Origin: Phytopythium helicoides
Lineage: Eukaryota > Oomycota > Peronosporomycetes > Pythiales > Pythiaceae
Direction: 5' to 3'
DNA: 64,000 nucleotides
NCBI GenBank assembly: GCA_024867545.1
Contig: JANFNE010000012.1
Location: 930,001 to 994,000 of the forward strand
The stretch's first letter is position 1, and each line of letters starts with the position of its first letter. Made by a program: the position numbers and the translations under genes. The notes beneath the pieces are model-generated. The model had not been told where the DNA came from and did not search any database. It saw only the letters and a program-made list of their open reading frames with translations. Positions 1-9,957 of this stretch are shown here, piece by piece.

Positions 1-67
1 TGAGTCAACTGGATCGACGCGGATCGTTACCTTGTGACAAGACATGACTTGTGTCCATGATCAATGT

Positions 68-81
68 TGAGAACAGACACC
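68..81 (+). promoter_or_regulatory. Upstream PG motif (TGAGAACAGACACC)
   Basis: Fourteen-base motif about 305 nt before PG-A. Near-identical copies lie about 205-255 nt before PG-D, PG-F and PG-H. Its function is unknown. Conservation upstream of separate PG genes suggests a regulatory site or simply shared ancestry of the promoter region. The rest of 1-273 holds CAC/CAT-rich low-complexity sequence and no gene. Confidence 0.4.
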
Positions 82-273
82 TCCATCACCATCACCGCCA
101 TCATCACTGCCGCCACCACCCCCGCCGCCACTCAAGTGTGTCGTGCTTTGTGTCGTGTGCTACGGGCGAGTAAGCCAACGTAGAGACTATCATGGAGACC
201 GACCGATGGTCCGTGCTGTCATGGCCCACCCGCTCCGTCCTACACCGCCGTTTCCACTCAGCTTCGATATGAC

Positions 274-289
274 CTCATTCCGCAATTTC
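274..289 (+). promoter_or_regulatory. Oomycete core promoter (Inr + FPR) of PG-A
   Basis: CTCATTCCGCAATTTC fits the known oomycete initiator plus flanking promoter region consensus (GCTCATTYYNCAWTTT). It ends 97 nt before the PG-A ATG, so transcription probably starts inside it. A CCAA-repeat leader (about 321-343) follows. Confidence 0.8.
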
Positions 290-386
290 ACTTGCGAGCT
301 TCAAGTCCCTCGAGAGACACACAACCAACCAACCAACCAACCAAGCAAGCTTCCAACAGCTACCACCCAACTTCCCAACCCAAGCC

Positions 387-1475
387 ATGAAGCTCTTCGC
401 TCCCATCGTCATCGCATTCGCTGCGCTCGCCACCGTCAACGCCGCTCCCATGGTGCACCAAGAAGCAGACGCCAGCACATGCACACTCACCGGAACATAC
501 ACGTCCGGCACCGACGTCTCGACCTGCACCACCATCACCATCGGATCGCTCACGGTCCCCGCTGGCGTCACTCTCGACCTGAGCGATGTCAAGTCCGGAG
601 CCACCATCGAGTTCACGGGAACCACGACGTTCGGTGAGGAGGAGTGGGACGGACCGCTTATCCTGCTCACCGGCACGGACCTTACTGTCAAGGGTACCGG
701 CACGCTCGATGGACAAGGATCGTGGTACTGGAACAAGTTCGCGGCTGATGACTCTATCTCGCGTCCTGTCTTCTTCCGCATGGAGAAGGTCATCAGCTCG
801 ACCGTGTCGGGATTCACCATCAAGAACTCCCCCTACCGCACATTCAGCCTCGTCGACTGCCAGAAGACCTTGGTCAATGGCCTCACACTCGACTCGAGCG
901 CGGGTGACGATCTCGCTAAGAACACGGACGGCTTCGATCTCAGTGGCAACACCGGTGTCAACATCACCAACAACAAGATCTACAACCAGGACGACTGCCT
1001 CGCCATGCAGTCGAGTACCACCACTCTCTTCTCCGGCAACACGTGCAGCGGTGGTCACGGTATCTCGATCGGCTCGATTGGTGGCACGTCCGTCTCGTCT
1101 TCTGACACGGTCAACGGTCTCACGGTCTCCAGTAACAAGATCATCGACAGCGTCAACGGCATCCGCATCAAGACCATCACGGGAGACTACGGCCTCGTTG
1201 AGAACGTCAAGTATACGAGCAACACGCTATCGAATGTGGAGAATGCGATCGTGATCCACGGCGACTACTCCAAGTCGAAGGGTGGCTACACGGGTTCGGC
1301 CACGAGCTTGGTGACCATCAAGGGTATCACCATCGACGGACTGTCGGGAACCGCCACCACGCTCTATGACATCCTCGTCAAGTCTGCTGACGTCTCGGAC
1401 TGGACGTTTTCGGGTATCACAGTGACGGCTACGTCGAAGGGGTCCTGCTCGGGCGAGCCGAGCGGTATTTGCTAA
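387..1475 (+). CDS. PG-A: secreted polygalacturonase (GH28)
   Basis: Endo-type polygalacturonase expected to hydrolyse alpha-1,4-galacturonan (pectin) outside the cell. The protein is 362 aa. Residues 1-19 are a signal peptide ending VNA, followed by a short APMVHQEADAS segment that may be a propeptide. The mature part is a right-handed beta-helix with the GH28 signatures: NTD at 179-181, DD at 202-203, GGHG with H224, and RIK at 260-262; D181, D202 and D203 are the expected catalytic acids. It is a single exon and the start is the only ATG giving a signal peptide. It shares its design with eight other PGs here but is the most upstream copy. Its 3' flank resembles the flank of the PG remnant at 2105-2374, so the two form an old tandem duplication. 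All catalytic residues are present, so it is probably active. Confidence 0.93.
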   Translation: MKLFAPIVIAFAALATVNAAPMVHQEADASTCTLTGTYTSGTDVSTCTTITIGSLTVPAGVTLDLSDVKSGATIEFTGTTTFGEEEWDGPLILLTGTDLTVKGTGTLDGQGSWYWNKFAADDSISRPVFFRMEKVISSTVSGFTIKNSPYRTFSLVDCQKTLVNGLTLDSSAGDDLAKNTDGFDLSGNTGVNITNNKIYNQDDCLAMQSSTTTLFSGNTCSGGHGISIGSIGGTSVSSSDTVNGLTVSSNKIIDSVNGIRIKTITGDYGLVENVKYTSNTLSNVENAIVIHGDYSKSKGGYTGSATSLVTIKGITIDGLSGTATTLYDILVKSADVSDWTFSGITVTATSKGSCSGEPSGIC

Positions 1476-2104
1476 GCGAAGCGAAAGAAAGCTATGCAAT
1501 GCAATGCAGGGCAAGGTGAGGTGGGGGAGTGGTGTGAGTTTCTGGCGAAGTGCTGTGGAGCACCGATTGCGCACAAGGTCCTAGAGTGTCGTAGCGAAGG
1601 ATGGACTAGCTTAGCGGAGTACTGTAGACTGTATCGTCGGTCGGTCGGTACTACAGCTTCGGCTTTGCTTGCCAACGAGTTGAACCCATCTTCAACTTGC
1701 TGGTTCAATTCCATGTCAATGGCTTCTCTTTTTTGCAATCATGTGTCCTTTTTATTTGCTTTGCATTCGCTTCGCTAAATTCGCTACACTTTCGTGTGAT
1801 GTTAGTCGATGATCTTGAAAGGATGCGTCACTGGGTCAGGCGAACTTTGGCGTGGCAACACAGTCGAGTGAGACTTCGAGCAGGCCTCTGCGAAGGAAAT
1901 TGTCGTGTTGGTGGGATTGTCCGCGCATAGGGGCCCCTCTAGACTGACAAGTCAAGGAGAATAGCTCCGTTCTCCAACAAAACTTCGAGCAAGTATGTAT
2001 TTGACGAGATGAATGATGACAATGCTGGCCAACGGGTGACTAGGTCAACTAGTATGCGGCAAGTGCACACCTCGCTTTCAGATCCGATACACACCTGAAC
2101 TGCT
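1476..2104. other. Intergenic, no gene seen
   Basis: No supported coding region. Part of this stretch (about 1476-1760) aligns by eye with the sequence after the PG remnant (2375-2650), including a shared GTTGAA-CCATCTTCA block, so it is duplicated 3' flank rather than unique sequence. Confidence 0.5.
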
Positions 2105-2374
2105 GTCAAGTATATCAGCAACACCCTCACCAACGTGCAGAATGCGATCGTGATCCACGGTGACTACTCCAAGACCGCGCAGGGTTACACGGGTACAGCC
2201 ACGAGCTTGGTGACCATCAAGGGCATCACCATCAGCGGGCTGTCGGGGACTGCCACCACGCTCTACGACATTCTCGTGTCGTCCTCGGTGGTATCGAGCT
2301 GGTTATTCTTTGGAATCACGGTGACTGCCACATCGCAGGGCAGTTGCAAGGGTCAGCCCAGCGGCATCTGCTAA
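2105..2374 (+). pseudogene. 5'-truncated polygalacturonase remnant
   Basis: The reading frame from 2105 (VKYISNTLTNVQNAIVIHGD) to the TAA at 2372-2374 matches the last 89 residues or so of the neighbouring PGs and ends in the family C-terminus QPSGIC. Everything upstream (signal peptide, NTD, DD, GHG and RIK motifs) is missing, and sequence before 2105 is unrelated. There is no ATG before the homology. It is a dead 3' fragment left by unequal recombination or deletion of a tandem PG copy next to PG-A. Confidence 0.85.
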
Positions 2375-2902
2375 GCGACGCGAAGCAGTGGAGAGCAACG
2401 CGATGGAACGAGGCATGACGGGGAGTTGTGAGTTTGTGATGCAGTGCTATGGGAGAGTAGGGTGCACTGAGCGCAGCGAATCATAGAGATCAAGAGTGCT
2501 GTGGCTATCGATGGATTGGTGGCAATGGATGGTTTGGAGATTCGCTGCCTGGTAGACTGACTGATGTCAAGTTGAAGCCATCTTCATCTCGCTGGTTCAG
2601 CCTTTCCTGATATCTTTTTTTTTTTCTGCATTCGATCCCTTCTTGCTACATGTCATTTGTGTGACCATGCAAGTGCGCCGAAGCGAGTGGAGGGTGAGCT
2701 ATGGTGGTGGCGGTGGTGATGGTGCTGAATGATGATGATACTGACAGGTGTATTTGGTTCATTACCCCCGTGGTCTGGAGCGAGCTGCTTAGCGCCGAGA
2801 GCTATTTGCCCAGGCGTAATAGCATTCAGTCATATGAAGTGTGGCTCTTTTCTTCAAGGTCTCAAGGAAGCTTTGGAGTGGCCACCGTCGATAACAGGCT
2901 AT
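2375..2902. other. Intergenic, no gene seen
   Basis: Duplicated PG 3' flank at the left, a short T-run near 2610, then unremarkable sequence up to the end of the ferric reductase gene. Short open frames here show no recognisable domain. Confidence 0.4.
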
Positions 2903-5252
2903 TTACAGCTCGAACTGCTCTTCATGTTGGTCGAAGTGGCTTGCACCGAGCACGGCGATCGCCCGTTCCGTCGCCTTCTTAAGCCCATCAGGGCCAGAAA
3001 TGAACACCCCCACGACACCGTTGCCAGCACCAGGGTGCATGCCCCTTGAAGCGGTCGTGGCTGTGCAGCACGGCACTCATGATACTCTGCATATCGGGTC
3101 GCTGACCAACCTTGACCGCGTACTCGGCCATGAGGTCGCGGAAGCTGTGGACATCGCTCGAGTACGGCCTGCCGCTCGTCGGGGTCTGCACGCCTCCACC
3201 AGCAGAAGTACCGTACGCACTTGAGTAGTCCTGCGACACACGTGCGCGGCGCTCAACAAACACGAACACGTACACCACGAGGGCGACAACGACGAAGACG
3301 AGCGAGATCTCGACAAAGTTCTGCAGCGGCCACAGGTTGGCGTGCGTCCCCGTGACCTTGGCGCCGTACTTGACGATCGTCAGCACGAGGCAGATGGCGA
3401 AGAACGCCGTGATGTACATGAGCGACTTGTTGGTGCGCGAGCGCAGCGGTTCGGAAAAGGCGACGGGAGCCACCTTGCTCACACTCGTGTCGTAGCATGT
3501 TGCGAGCACGTGCGGCTTCCCCGCGAGTCGTTCGTGGTCAATTGATGCGTCCAGCTGCGCGTTTGTCGGCGCGCGCGTGAGGTAAAAGTCGAGCACAGAG
3601 TACTGTTCCTGCGGATCCAGCTCCTTGATTTGCATCAGGACCGGATGCAGCTCCTCCAGCAGTGTCAGTTCGCGGAACGTGAACACGAAGTGCACCTTCT
3701 GGCTCATCGGCGCGCCGCTTGCCAGCTTACACACCATATCCTCCAGGATGGCGAACATGGGTGTCGCGCCGATGCCGCCCCCCACCAGACACACGGTCGA
3801 GTACTCGTCGTACATCTCGAGCGATGCGCCGTAGAACGCGTCCATGTACACGACCGGCAGCACGTTGTTGGTCTTGCACGTGTTGGTGTACTCGACGAGC
3901 TCTGCGGTCCAGTCGCCCAGTGACTTGAGCAGGATCGTGAGCGAGTCGGAGCTCGAGCGCGGGGATGACGCGATTGTGAAGGCGTGCCACTGGAGCTTTG
4001 AGATGGCTGGCACGTTCAGGTACACGAACTGTCCGACCTTGAAGTGTCCCGCGCGCGTGATGGAACGACCCAGTGTCACTTTAACGACGTCGTCACCTAG
4101 CGTCGTGAACTCCTTAACAACCACGGGGGTAAACCCGTTCGAACTCGACAGCGACCGGCTGATCACGTACAGGACGAAGGTTGGCAGGATCCACATGAGA
4201 ATCGGGTTCCAATGAAGCACAGCGAAAATGGTGCCGATGATGAACATGTGATGCACAAAGTAAAATGTGTTGTACATGCGGCGGCGCACCCAGGAGAAGG
4301 ACGTGGCACCGATGGCGAGGAAAGCGATGAGTGCGATGAGTCCGAGGAAGTTCATCCACGGGTCCTTGCCCTCTGACCCCACGTCGCAGTCGAAGCACGG
4401 CAGTGCCTCCTCGACCCATTTGCTCTGACGGATCCACGTCCAGTAGTACCCAATGCAGTGCAGTAGCGCCGTGCCGATCGTCATCACACCGATCCATTTG
4501 TGGTACTTGACGCCGTTGGCGTACGAGATATTGAGGAACTCCATCCATACACTGTTGCGAGTCGCCGGTAGGAACAGGAACGCCAGGTTGAAGATGCACA
4601 CGAAGCCGAACGTGAGTGCAATGACGTTCAGGTACCCGTCAAAGTCAAGTGAACCGGACTTGGCTGACATGCGCTCGTAGCGTGCGCGGTAGTAGTACTG
4701 GAACACGTACACGTTGCCTCCGACGAGAGCGAGTAGGAACAGTAGCTCGCCAAAACTCTTGGACGACACACGGCCAAATGCACTCGGCTTGCGACGCAAA
4801 ACAAGGGCCGTCTTGAGAATCATACCTGACGAGATCTGACGCACATTGTAGTGGCGCAGGAACTCGAAGAGCAGTACGGCGGCAACCGCAGGGAGCACCG
4901 TGAAGAAAAAGAAGTAGGTCGGGAGTACCATTTCGCGGTGACCAGTCGCAGCAGTCTTGGAGCCACCACCACCTCCACCTCCAGTCGTCGTGGCAGCGAC
5001 GCCATACCACGTGCCGATGGTGGTGCTTAGGTCGGTGTAGTTGGCCGAGAAGTAGAAGAATTGGCCGAACACGTACACGAAGATGGTTGCGTAGATGAGG
5101 AACTGCGCTGCGTTACCGAAGTACCAGAGGTTTGAAGACCACCAGGAAGGGCCATGCTCCGATAAGTGACTGTCGAGCTTGGATTCGGTAGGTGTCTTGA
5201 CAACAGCATAGTCGATGTCCGGGTGTGGTGTGTGAGGAGCACTTGGTGGCAT
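2903..5252 (-). CDS. Ferric-reductase-like transmembrane oxidoreductase 1 (frame break near C-terminus)
   Basis: Member of the FRE/NOX superfamily: electrons pass from NAD(P)H through FAD to haem and across a membrane to Fe3+ or O2. The uninterrupted frame (5252 to 2988) gives 754 aa. A first membrane span lies at about 47-70, followed by a Gly7 run (91-97). A ferric-reductase core carries paired haem-ligand candidates H251/H265 and H334 or H335/H347. The FAD motif HAFTIASS is at 423-430 and the NAD(P)H motif GGGIGATP at 491-498. Unusually, a further span (about 640-660) interrupts the NAD-binding lobe. The final conserved tail (GVFISGPDGL to EEQFEL) is in another frame, 3031 down to the TAA at 2903-2905; one extra base at about 3032 separates the two. 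The second gene at 6991-9441 has this tail in frame, so the break is an error or a recent mutation. Confidence 0.85.
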
Positions 5253-5319
5253 CTTGAGTGCGAGACTGTTCCTGGTGAGCTGGTAAGCTGTTGCTGGAGA
5301 GGGCTTGCACGCTGGAAGG

Positions 5320-5335
5320 CAAAAGGAAGAATGAG
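5320..5335 (-). promoter_or_regulatory. Probable core promoter of ferric reductase 1
   Basis: On the minus strand the site reads CTCATTCTTCCTTTTG, close to the oomycete initiator plus flanking region, about 70 nt before the ATG at 5252. The match to the flanking half is imperfect. Confidence 0.55.
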
Positions 5336-5399
5336 TTGGGAGCAGATCGTGGATCTTTGACGCGGGTGCTCTTCTTCTACCCTCACAGGGGAAACTAGT

Positions 5400-6990
5400 G
5401 GTGGTCTACTGATGGTTGCGGCAAAGCGTCGTTGACGCGAGAGCGGTTCAGTGTGGGGTCTACAACATTGCGCTGGCGAGTCAAAACCGCGAACAGACAG
5501 ACGATCTGACCCCTTGCACGTGCCGGTGGCCAGAGGAGAGGCGCGTCAAACCGTCCATCCAGCTTTTTTTTTTCCTTACTCGACAACCGATGCGACAGCC
5601 GCTCCCTACACAGGGACTGGATCCATGAAGGCTTTGCGAGTTCAACTTCAGATTGCTTCGCCCAATACGAGCGCTTTTTTTGTTTTTTTTTGTTTTTTTT
5701 TGTTTTTTTTGTTTTGTTTTTTCAAGTTTTGGATGTCTGAATGTTCTCCTTTGTATGCTTTGAGCTTCAGGATCTCACTTCTTCCATCGCATCGATTCGC
5801 TTGAGATTCTTTCCTCGGACTCTACTTAGCTTCTGCAGGACTACATCGAAGCAATTGCCCAGGACCCATGATAACAACACGATGATCAAGATTTCACGGC
5901 TCCCTGTCCAGATCTGCCTCGTGCCGCTGGCCAATAGCGCTGCTGATAGGATCCATATGGGGGCAGCAAGCTGGATCACCGAGCAAAGGACCTCGTCTAC
6001 CTGCTAGATGACATCACGATCATCAACAAGAACCGCCAGGCATGCTTCGCTGCGCTGATACAGTCCAACCATTCAAGGTGGTACCCCTCATTGGCCCACT
6101 CTCCAACTGATAACTGCGAAGTGAACACAACCAATGCGGCGCATACGACAGAATTGTCGCGATTGGATTCGATGCTCGCCCTCGTCGCGTCATGACTTCG
6201 GGAGCTTACAGCAGGCGCGATATCCACGCTGCTTCAAAGATTTGCTACCATCGACAACAACACTTACCCGGGGTTTGCTTCCACCTCTTAGGCACCACGT
6301 GACCGGCGCCATTAGTCTAGACCGATTTGTAGGAACCAAATAATACTCTTGGCATAGAGCTGAGCAAGTGCAGGCGACGGTCCGGTGGCTCGCAACGTGA
6401 GGCTTAGAGCCCATTCTCAGCCCAGAGCGGCTGTGCCGGTACACCCAGTTCACTACCACTCACTAACCACGGTCCACAAAATCGGTGGTACACCACGGCC
6501 GATCTTTCCGATGCGCTGAGCGATTTGATTGGGCGAAGGCGCGTGTCCTGAAGCCCAATCTCTGTCCAGTGCACGCGCCTGTCCTTGGATATGTCAGGTG
6601 TGCGATGTTGAGCAACGACTGAAGCACTCACAACAACCGACGGGCTCGTGCTCTCTGCATGGCTGTTCAGACTTGCCGTTGCCAGCTCCGGACGGTCGGT
6701 TTCGGACCAAGGTCATTTAGAAGATACAGTCCAACTGCAGCCACCCCCACAGCGCCTGCATCTTCTTCATCAGTGGGTGCTCGCTTGTCGCTCCTCTATA
6801 TCATAACGTCGTCGTGAAGAAAATCGCCGAGAGTGGCGAGTGCAACTTGCGGCGGTTACGCTTTCCCACGCCAAATTAAAACAAAACGTCTTAATCTGGA
6901 CTTCGAATTCGAATGGTTGCACCAACGCCAACGTTCTCGATCGATCGAATGGACCTGCACCTCTCAGCTTTATTGACCTGCTACATCGAC
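5400..6990. other. Long intergenic region, no gene seen
   Basis: About 1.6 kb between the two ferric reductase genes. It contains one T-rich low-complexity tract (5675-5722) and several short open frames without a domain, signal peptide or homology that I recognise. Nothing else is supportable. Confidence 0.5.
5675..5722. repeat. T-rich low-complexity tract
   Basis: Runs of T (7-9 bases) separated by single G residues. It could be a polypyrimidine tract in the upstream region of ferric reductase 1 or a degraded poly(A) remnant. No flanking duplication was seen. Confidence 0.7.
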
Positions 6991-9441
6991 TTACAACTCG
7001 AACTCTTCAGTGTGAATGTCAAACTTCTGGCTACCGATTACAGCAATGCTGCGCCGTACTGCTTGCTCCAAAGCGCTCGGACCCGACACGAACACACCGA
7101 TGGGGAGCACGCTCCTTCCGCCCATATCGGTGCTGCTTACATACTCATACCTCCTGTAGTCAGCGAACTCCGGAAGATGTTCGCTTGGAGCATCTGTGCG
7201 AAGAAGATCAGCGAAATCTGGGTGCTCGTTGACACGAACGTCAAACTCTTGTAGCAGTTGATTGATTTCAGTGTCTGAAATGTTGTCTGAGGCGCGCTCT
7301 TCGTCGTGTTTAAATGATAGCAGGCGTTGGTGAATGCTGCTACTTTGCTCTCCCACACACCCGTAGTGAGTCCGTCCCGAAATTGCCTGAGATCTGCATG
7401 CAGCTACTGCAGTACGCTTCACAGTCTTGCAGCTTCCGAACGCATAGATCACAGTCATACCAAAGTAGAGAGCCGAGAGCTGTGCCGTCCGCTTGATCAT
7501 CCACGGCAGTCCACCTTCTGGAATCAGCCACGACATCGACGAGCTTCCCCACTGATACTCAAGGGTTCCGAGCAAGATTGTCGTCATCAAAAGTGCTAGT
7601 ACACCGACCACAATTGTTTCTACTTTCCCAAACGATGGAGAAAACGGTTTGATAAGTGGGTGGGCTGGAGGATGTACCCTCATCACTCGCTTCATTTGGA
7701 GTCGTGGTTGCCCGAAATGATCAATCACAGCTGTGCCTCTTTTCAGTGAGTGAGACGTCAGAAAAAAACTCGTTTTGAAACTCACATTCTCCCATTGGAG
7801 ACGACGAAGGAGAGGTGCCATCTCCACAAGCAGCTCGGCTTCACGGAATGAAAAAATGAAATGTATCTCTCGTGGACTCATCCGTCTCTCAATGTCTCCA
7901 GACACGCCCGCGATGTCTTCCATGAGCGCCAAAAGTGGAGTAACGCCGATCCCACCTCCAACTAGAACAACCTTGTCATACGGAAGTGCAGCGTCAAGGA
8001 TAGATGCTCCGTACAACCCATCGACATAAACAGTTGGTGCAACGTTTTGATCGACGCAGCTCCGCGAGTGCTCCACAAAAGCGTCTGTCCAGTCCCCAAG
8101 AGCCTTCACAAACACTGTCAAGTTTGGGGCTCCAATCGATCGAGTCGAGTTCGCGATTGTGAATGGATGCCACTCCAACGCAGAGATAGCTGGCGCGTTC
8201 AAGTATACGAATTGTCCAGGCTGAAAGTCTGCGTTCCGAGCTAGAACAAGCTTGCATATTTTCTCACCAAGCATAACAACCTCCAAAACCTGGACTGGAG
8301 CTGATCCAAACATGTTGCACTGCGATATAGCTCGACTTATCACATACATAGCGACCGTAGGAAGCAGAAACCACACGGCGCTACCCCAGTGAAGAATAGT
8401 AAACGCGACTGCCACAAACAAAAGCTGATGAACATAGTAAAAGATGTTGAACACCCGACGGCGAACCGCTGAGATTGAAGTAAGCGAAATGAGCAGGAAG
8501 CATGCAAGGGCAATCTCACCAAAGACGTTCACCCAGACGTGCTGGTTCGCTCTGTCTTTCCAAGAGCAATTCCAGCACGGAATCGCTTTCTTCTGCCATT
8601 CTCCCGCGCTCATCCAGCACCAGTAATAGCAGCCGCAGTGGACAGTCGCAGTCAGCACAGTGACAGCCCCTAGCCAGCGGTGATAGCGGATTGCATTCGC
8701 GTACGAGAGATTGAGGAACTCCATCCAAGCACCGTTCCGAGTCGCCGGAAGGAACAAGAAGACCATGTTGAAGATGCAGTTGTATCCCATGCTTCGCCCG
8801 AATAGCTTAACTTGCGGATATCGGGTCAATCGGAGCGCCATCGTCACGTGTTCTTGATACCTACGTGAGAAGTTGTGCCAGAATATGACAGCATTGCCTC
8901 CTAGAAGCACGAGCAGGAAGAGGAGTTCCCCATAGCTGAACCAACACGTCCTCAAACTCAGGAAAAGCTGAGGACGACGGCGAAGTGTAGAGGAAATACT
9001 CATCAGCCAGAACCGCTTGTGCCTTCCCATGGCGTTCCTATTCAACTCGCGCAGCAACCCGATCGCTACACAGCTGGTGGCGAGAGGAACAACGCAGGTG
9101 ACGACCAAATAGCTCGCGTCAACCATCTCTTCATGAACACCCCACCACTTCGCGAAGGCTGCGCGCACATCCGACCAATAGAGCGACGTCGCGTAGATGC
9201 ACGGCGCGCTGACGAGTGAAGCCATGCACACAACAGCAAGCAGCGACAGCGCTACTGCCGCCAACCGCACTGCTCCCGATCGTCTCTGGCGTTGGTCGTG
9301 GAATGTACCTGCCACCGAGACATAGCGAAACTCTTGCTTCCGTGGCGCAGTGTCGTCTTCGATGGGGCTCAAGTCCATGATAGCGTGCGCTTTCGCCTCG
9401 AAGAAACCCCTCATGATGGTGGCTGGTGATGGTTGATACAC
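6991..9441 (-). CDS. Ferric-reductase-like transmembrane oxidoreductase 2
   Basis: Intact 816-aa paralogue of the gene at 2903-5252, same orientation. It should transfer electrons from NAD(P)H via FAD and two haems across a membrane. Spans lie at about 58-80, 110-130 and 170-188, and then the ferric-reductase core. Haem-ligand candidates are H254/H268 and H338/H351. The FAD motif HPFTIAN is at 425-431 and the NAD(P)H motif GGGIGVTP at 495-502. As in copy 1, an extra hydrophobic stretch (about 605-630, then about 650-670) splits the nucleotide-binding lobe. The closing IGVFVSGPSAL to EEFEL tail is in frame. The frame opens at 9441 (MYQPSP); an internal Met at residue 10 is an alternative start. 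The two genes are an old tandem duplication, clearly diverged. Substrate (iron or oxygen) cannot be decided from sequence. Confidence 0.88.
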   Translation of the reverse strand: MYQPSPATIMRGFFEAKAHAIMDLSPIEDDTAPRKQEFRYVSVAGTFHDQRQRRSGAVRLAAVALSLLAVVCMASLVSAPCIYATSLYWSDVRAAFAKWWGVHEEMVDASYLVVTCVVPLATSCVAIGLLRELNRNAMGRHKRFWLMSISSTLRRRPQLFLSLRTCWFSYGELLFLLVLLGGNAVIFWHNFSRRYQEHVTMALRLTRYPQVKLFGRSMGYNCIFNMVFLFLPATRNGAWMEFLNLSYANAIRYHRWLGAVTVLTATVHCGCYYWCWMSAGEWQKKAIPCWNCSWKDRANQHVWVNVFGEIALACFLLISLTSISAVRRRVFNIFYYVHQLLFVAVAFTILHWGSAVWFLLPTVAMYVISRAISQCNMFGSAPVQVLEVVMLGEKICKLVLARNADFQPGQFVYLNAPAISALEWHPFTIANSTRSIGAPNLTVFVKALGDWTDAFVEHSRSCVDQNVAPTVYVDGLYGASILDAALPYDKVVLVGGGIGVTPLLALMEDIAGVSGDIERRMSPREIHFIFSFREAELLVEMAPLLRRLQWENVSFKTSFFLTSHSLKRGTAVIDHFGQPRLQMKRVMRVHPPAHPLIKPFSPSFGKVETIVVGVLALLMTTILLGTLEYQWGSSSMSWLIPEGGLPWMIKRTAQLSALYFGMTVIYAFGSCKTVKRTAVAACRSQAISGRTHYGCVGEQSSSIHQRLLSFKHDEERASDNISDTEINQLLQEFDVRVNEHPDFADLLRTDAPSEHLPEFADYRRYEYVSSTDMGGRSVLPIGVFVSGPSALEQAVRRSIAVIGSQKFDIHTEEFEL

Positions 9442-9957
9442 CCTGTGGGAGCTGTAGTGGTCGCTAACGACCCACTGACTGCTATTGGCGTTTCACGTCT
9501 GCACTGCATGGTCGAGACCCTGGCGTTCCTCGTCGTGGGAACGCATGGCCTGGGCCAATCGCATGCGCTATTGAGCTCATTCCCTCTCCATGGCCAACTG
9601 AGGTCTTCTACTGTACAACTCGCGCATCAACCAACGTCACTAGCGGATGATGCGGGCAAAGTCTTCGCAGCCATTTTGGTGCCCACGATCGATACAAACC
9701 GGAGGTCAAACGACCGCATGCAGCGTGGCACTTTTGACACGCGTAGCGCACGTGCTCTCGGCGCTGATTGGCTAGTGACAGACGTCTCGTTGCGCTCTGA
9801 TTGGATAGAGCCGTGCACTTCAACTTTGACCAGCACTCCTGTCAACATCATTGACAAAATACGTATACATTCATTGCATGAACTCTAAACATGCACAGCC
9901 ACATCAACACTGACAACTTCCACACCACCAAAAACCATCAACGGATCAGTGAGCGGC
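9442..9957. other. Intergenic, no gene seen
   Basis: Between the ferric reductase 2 start and the PG-B stop. It should hold the promoter of ferric reductase 2 and the 3' end of PG-B. No clear initiator element and no coding region identified. Confidence 0.4.

Noticed and set aside
1704..1714. GGTTCAATTCC resembling a tRNA B box
   Set aside because: No A box at the right distance and no cloverleaf could be drawn.
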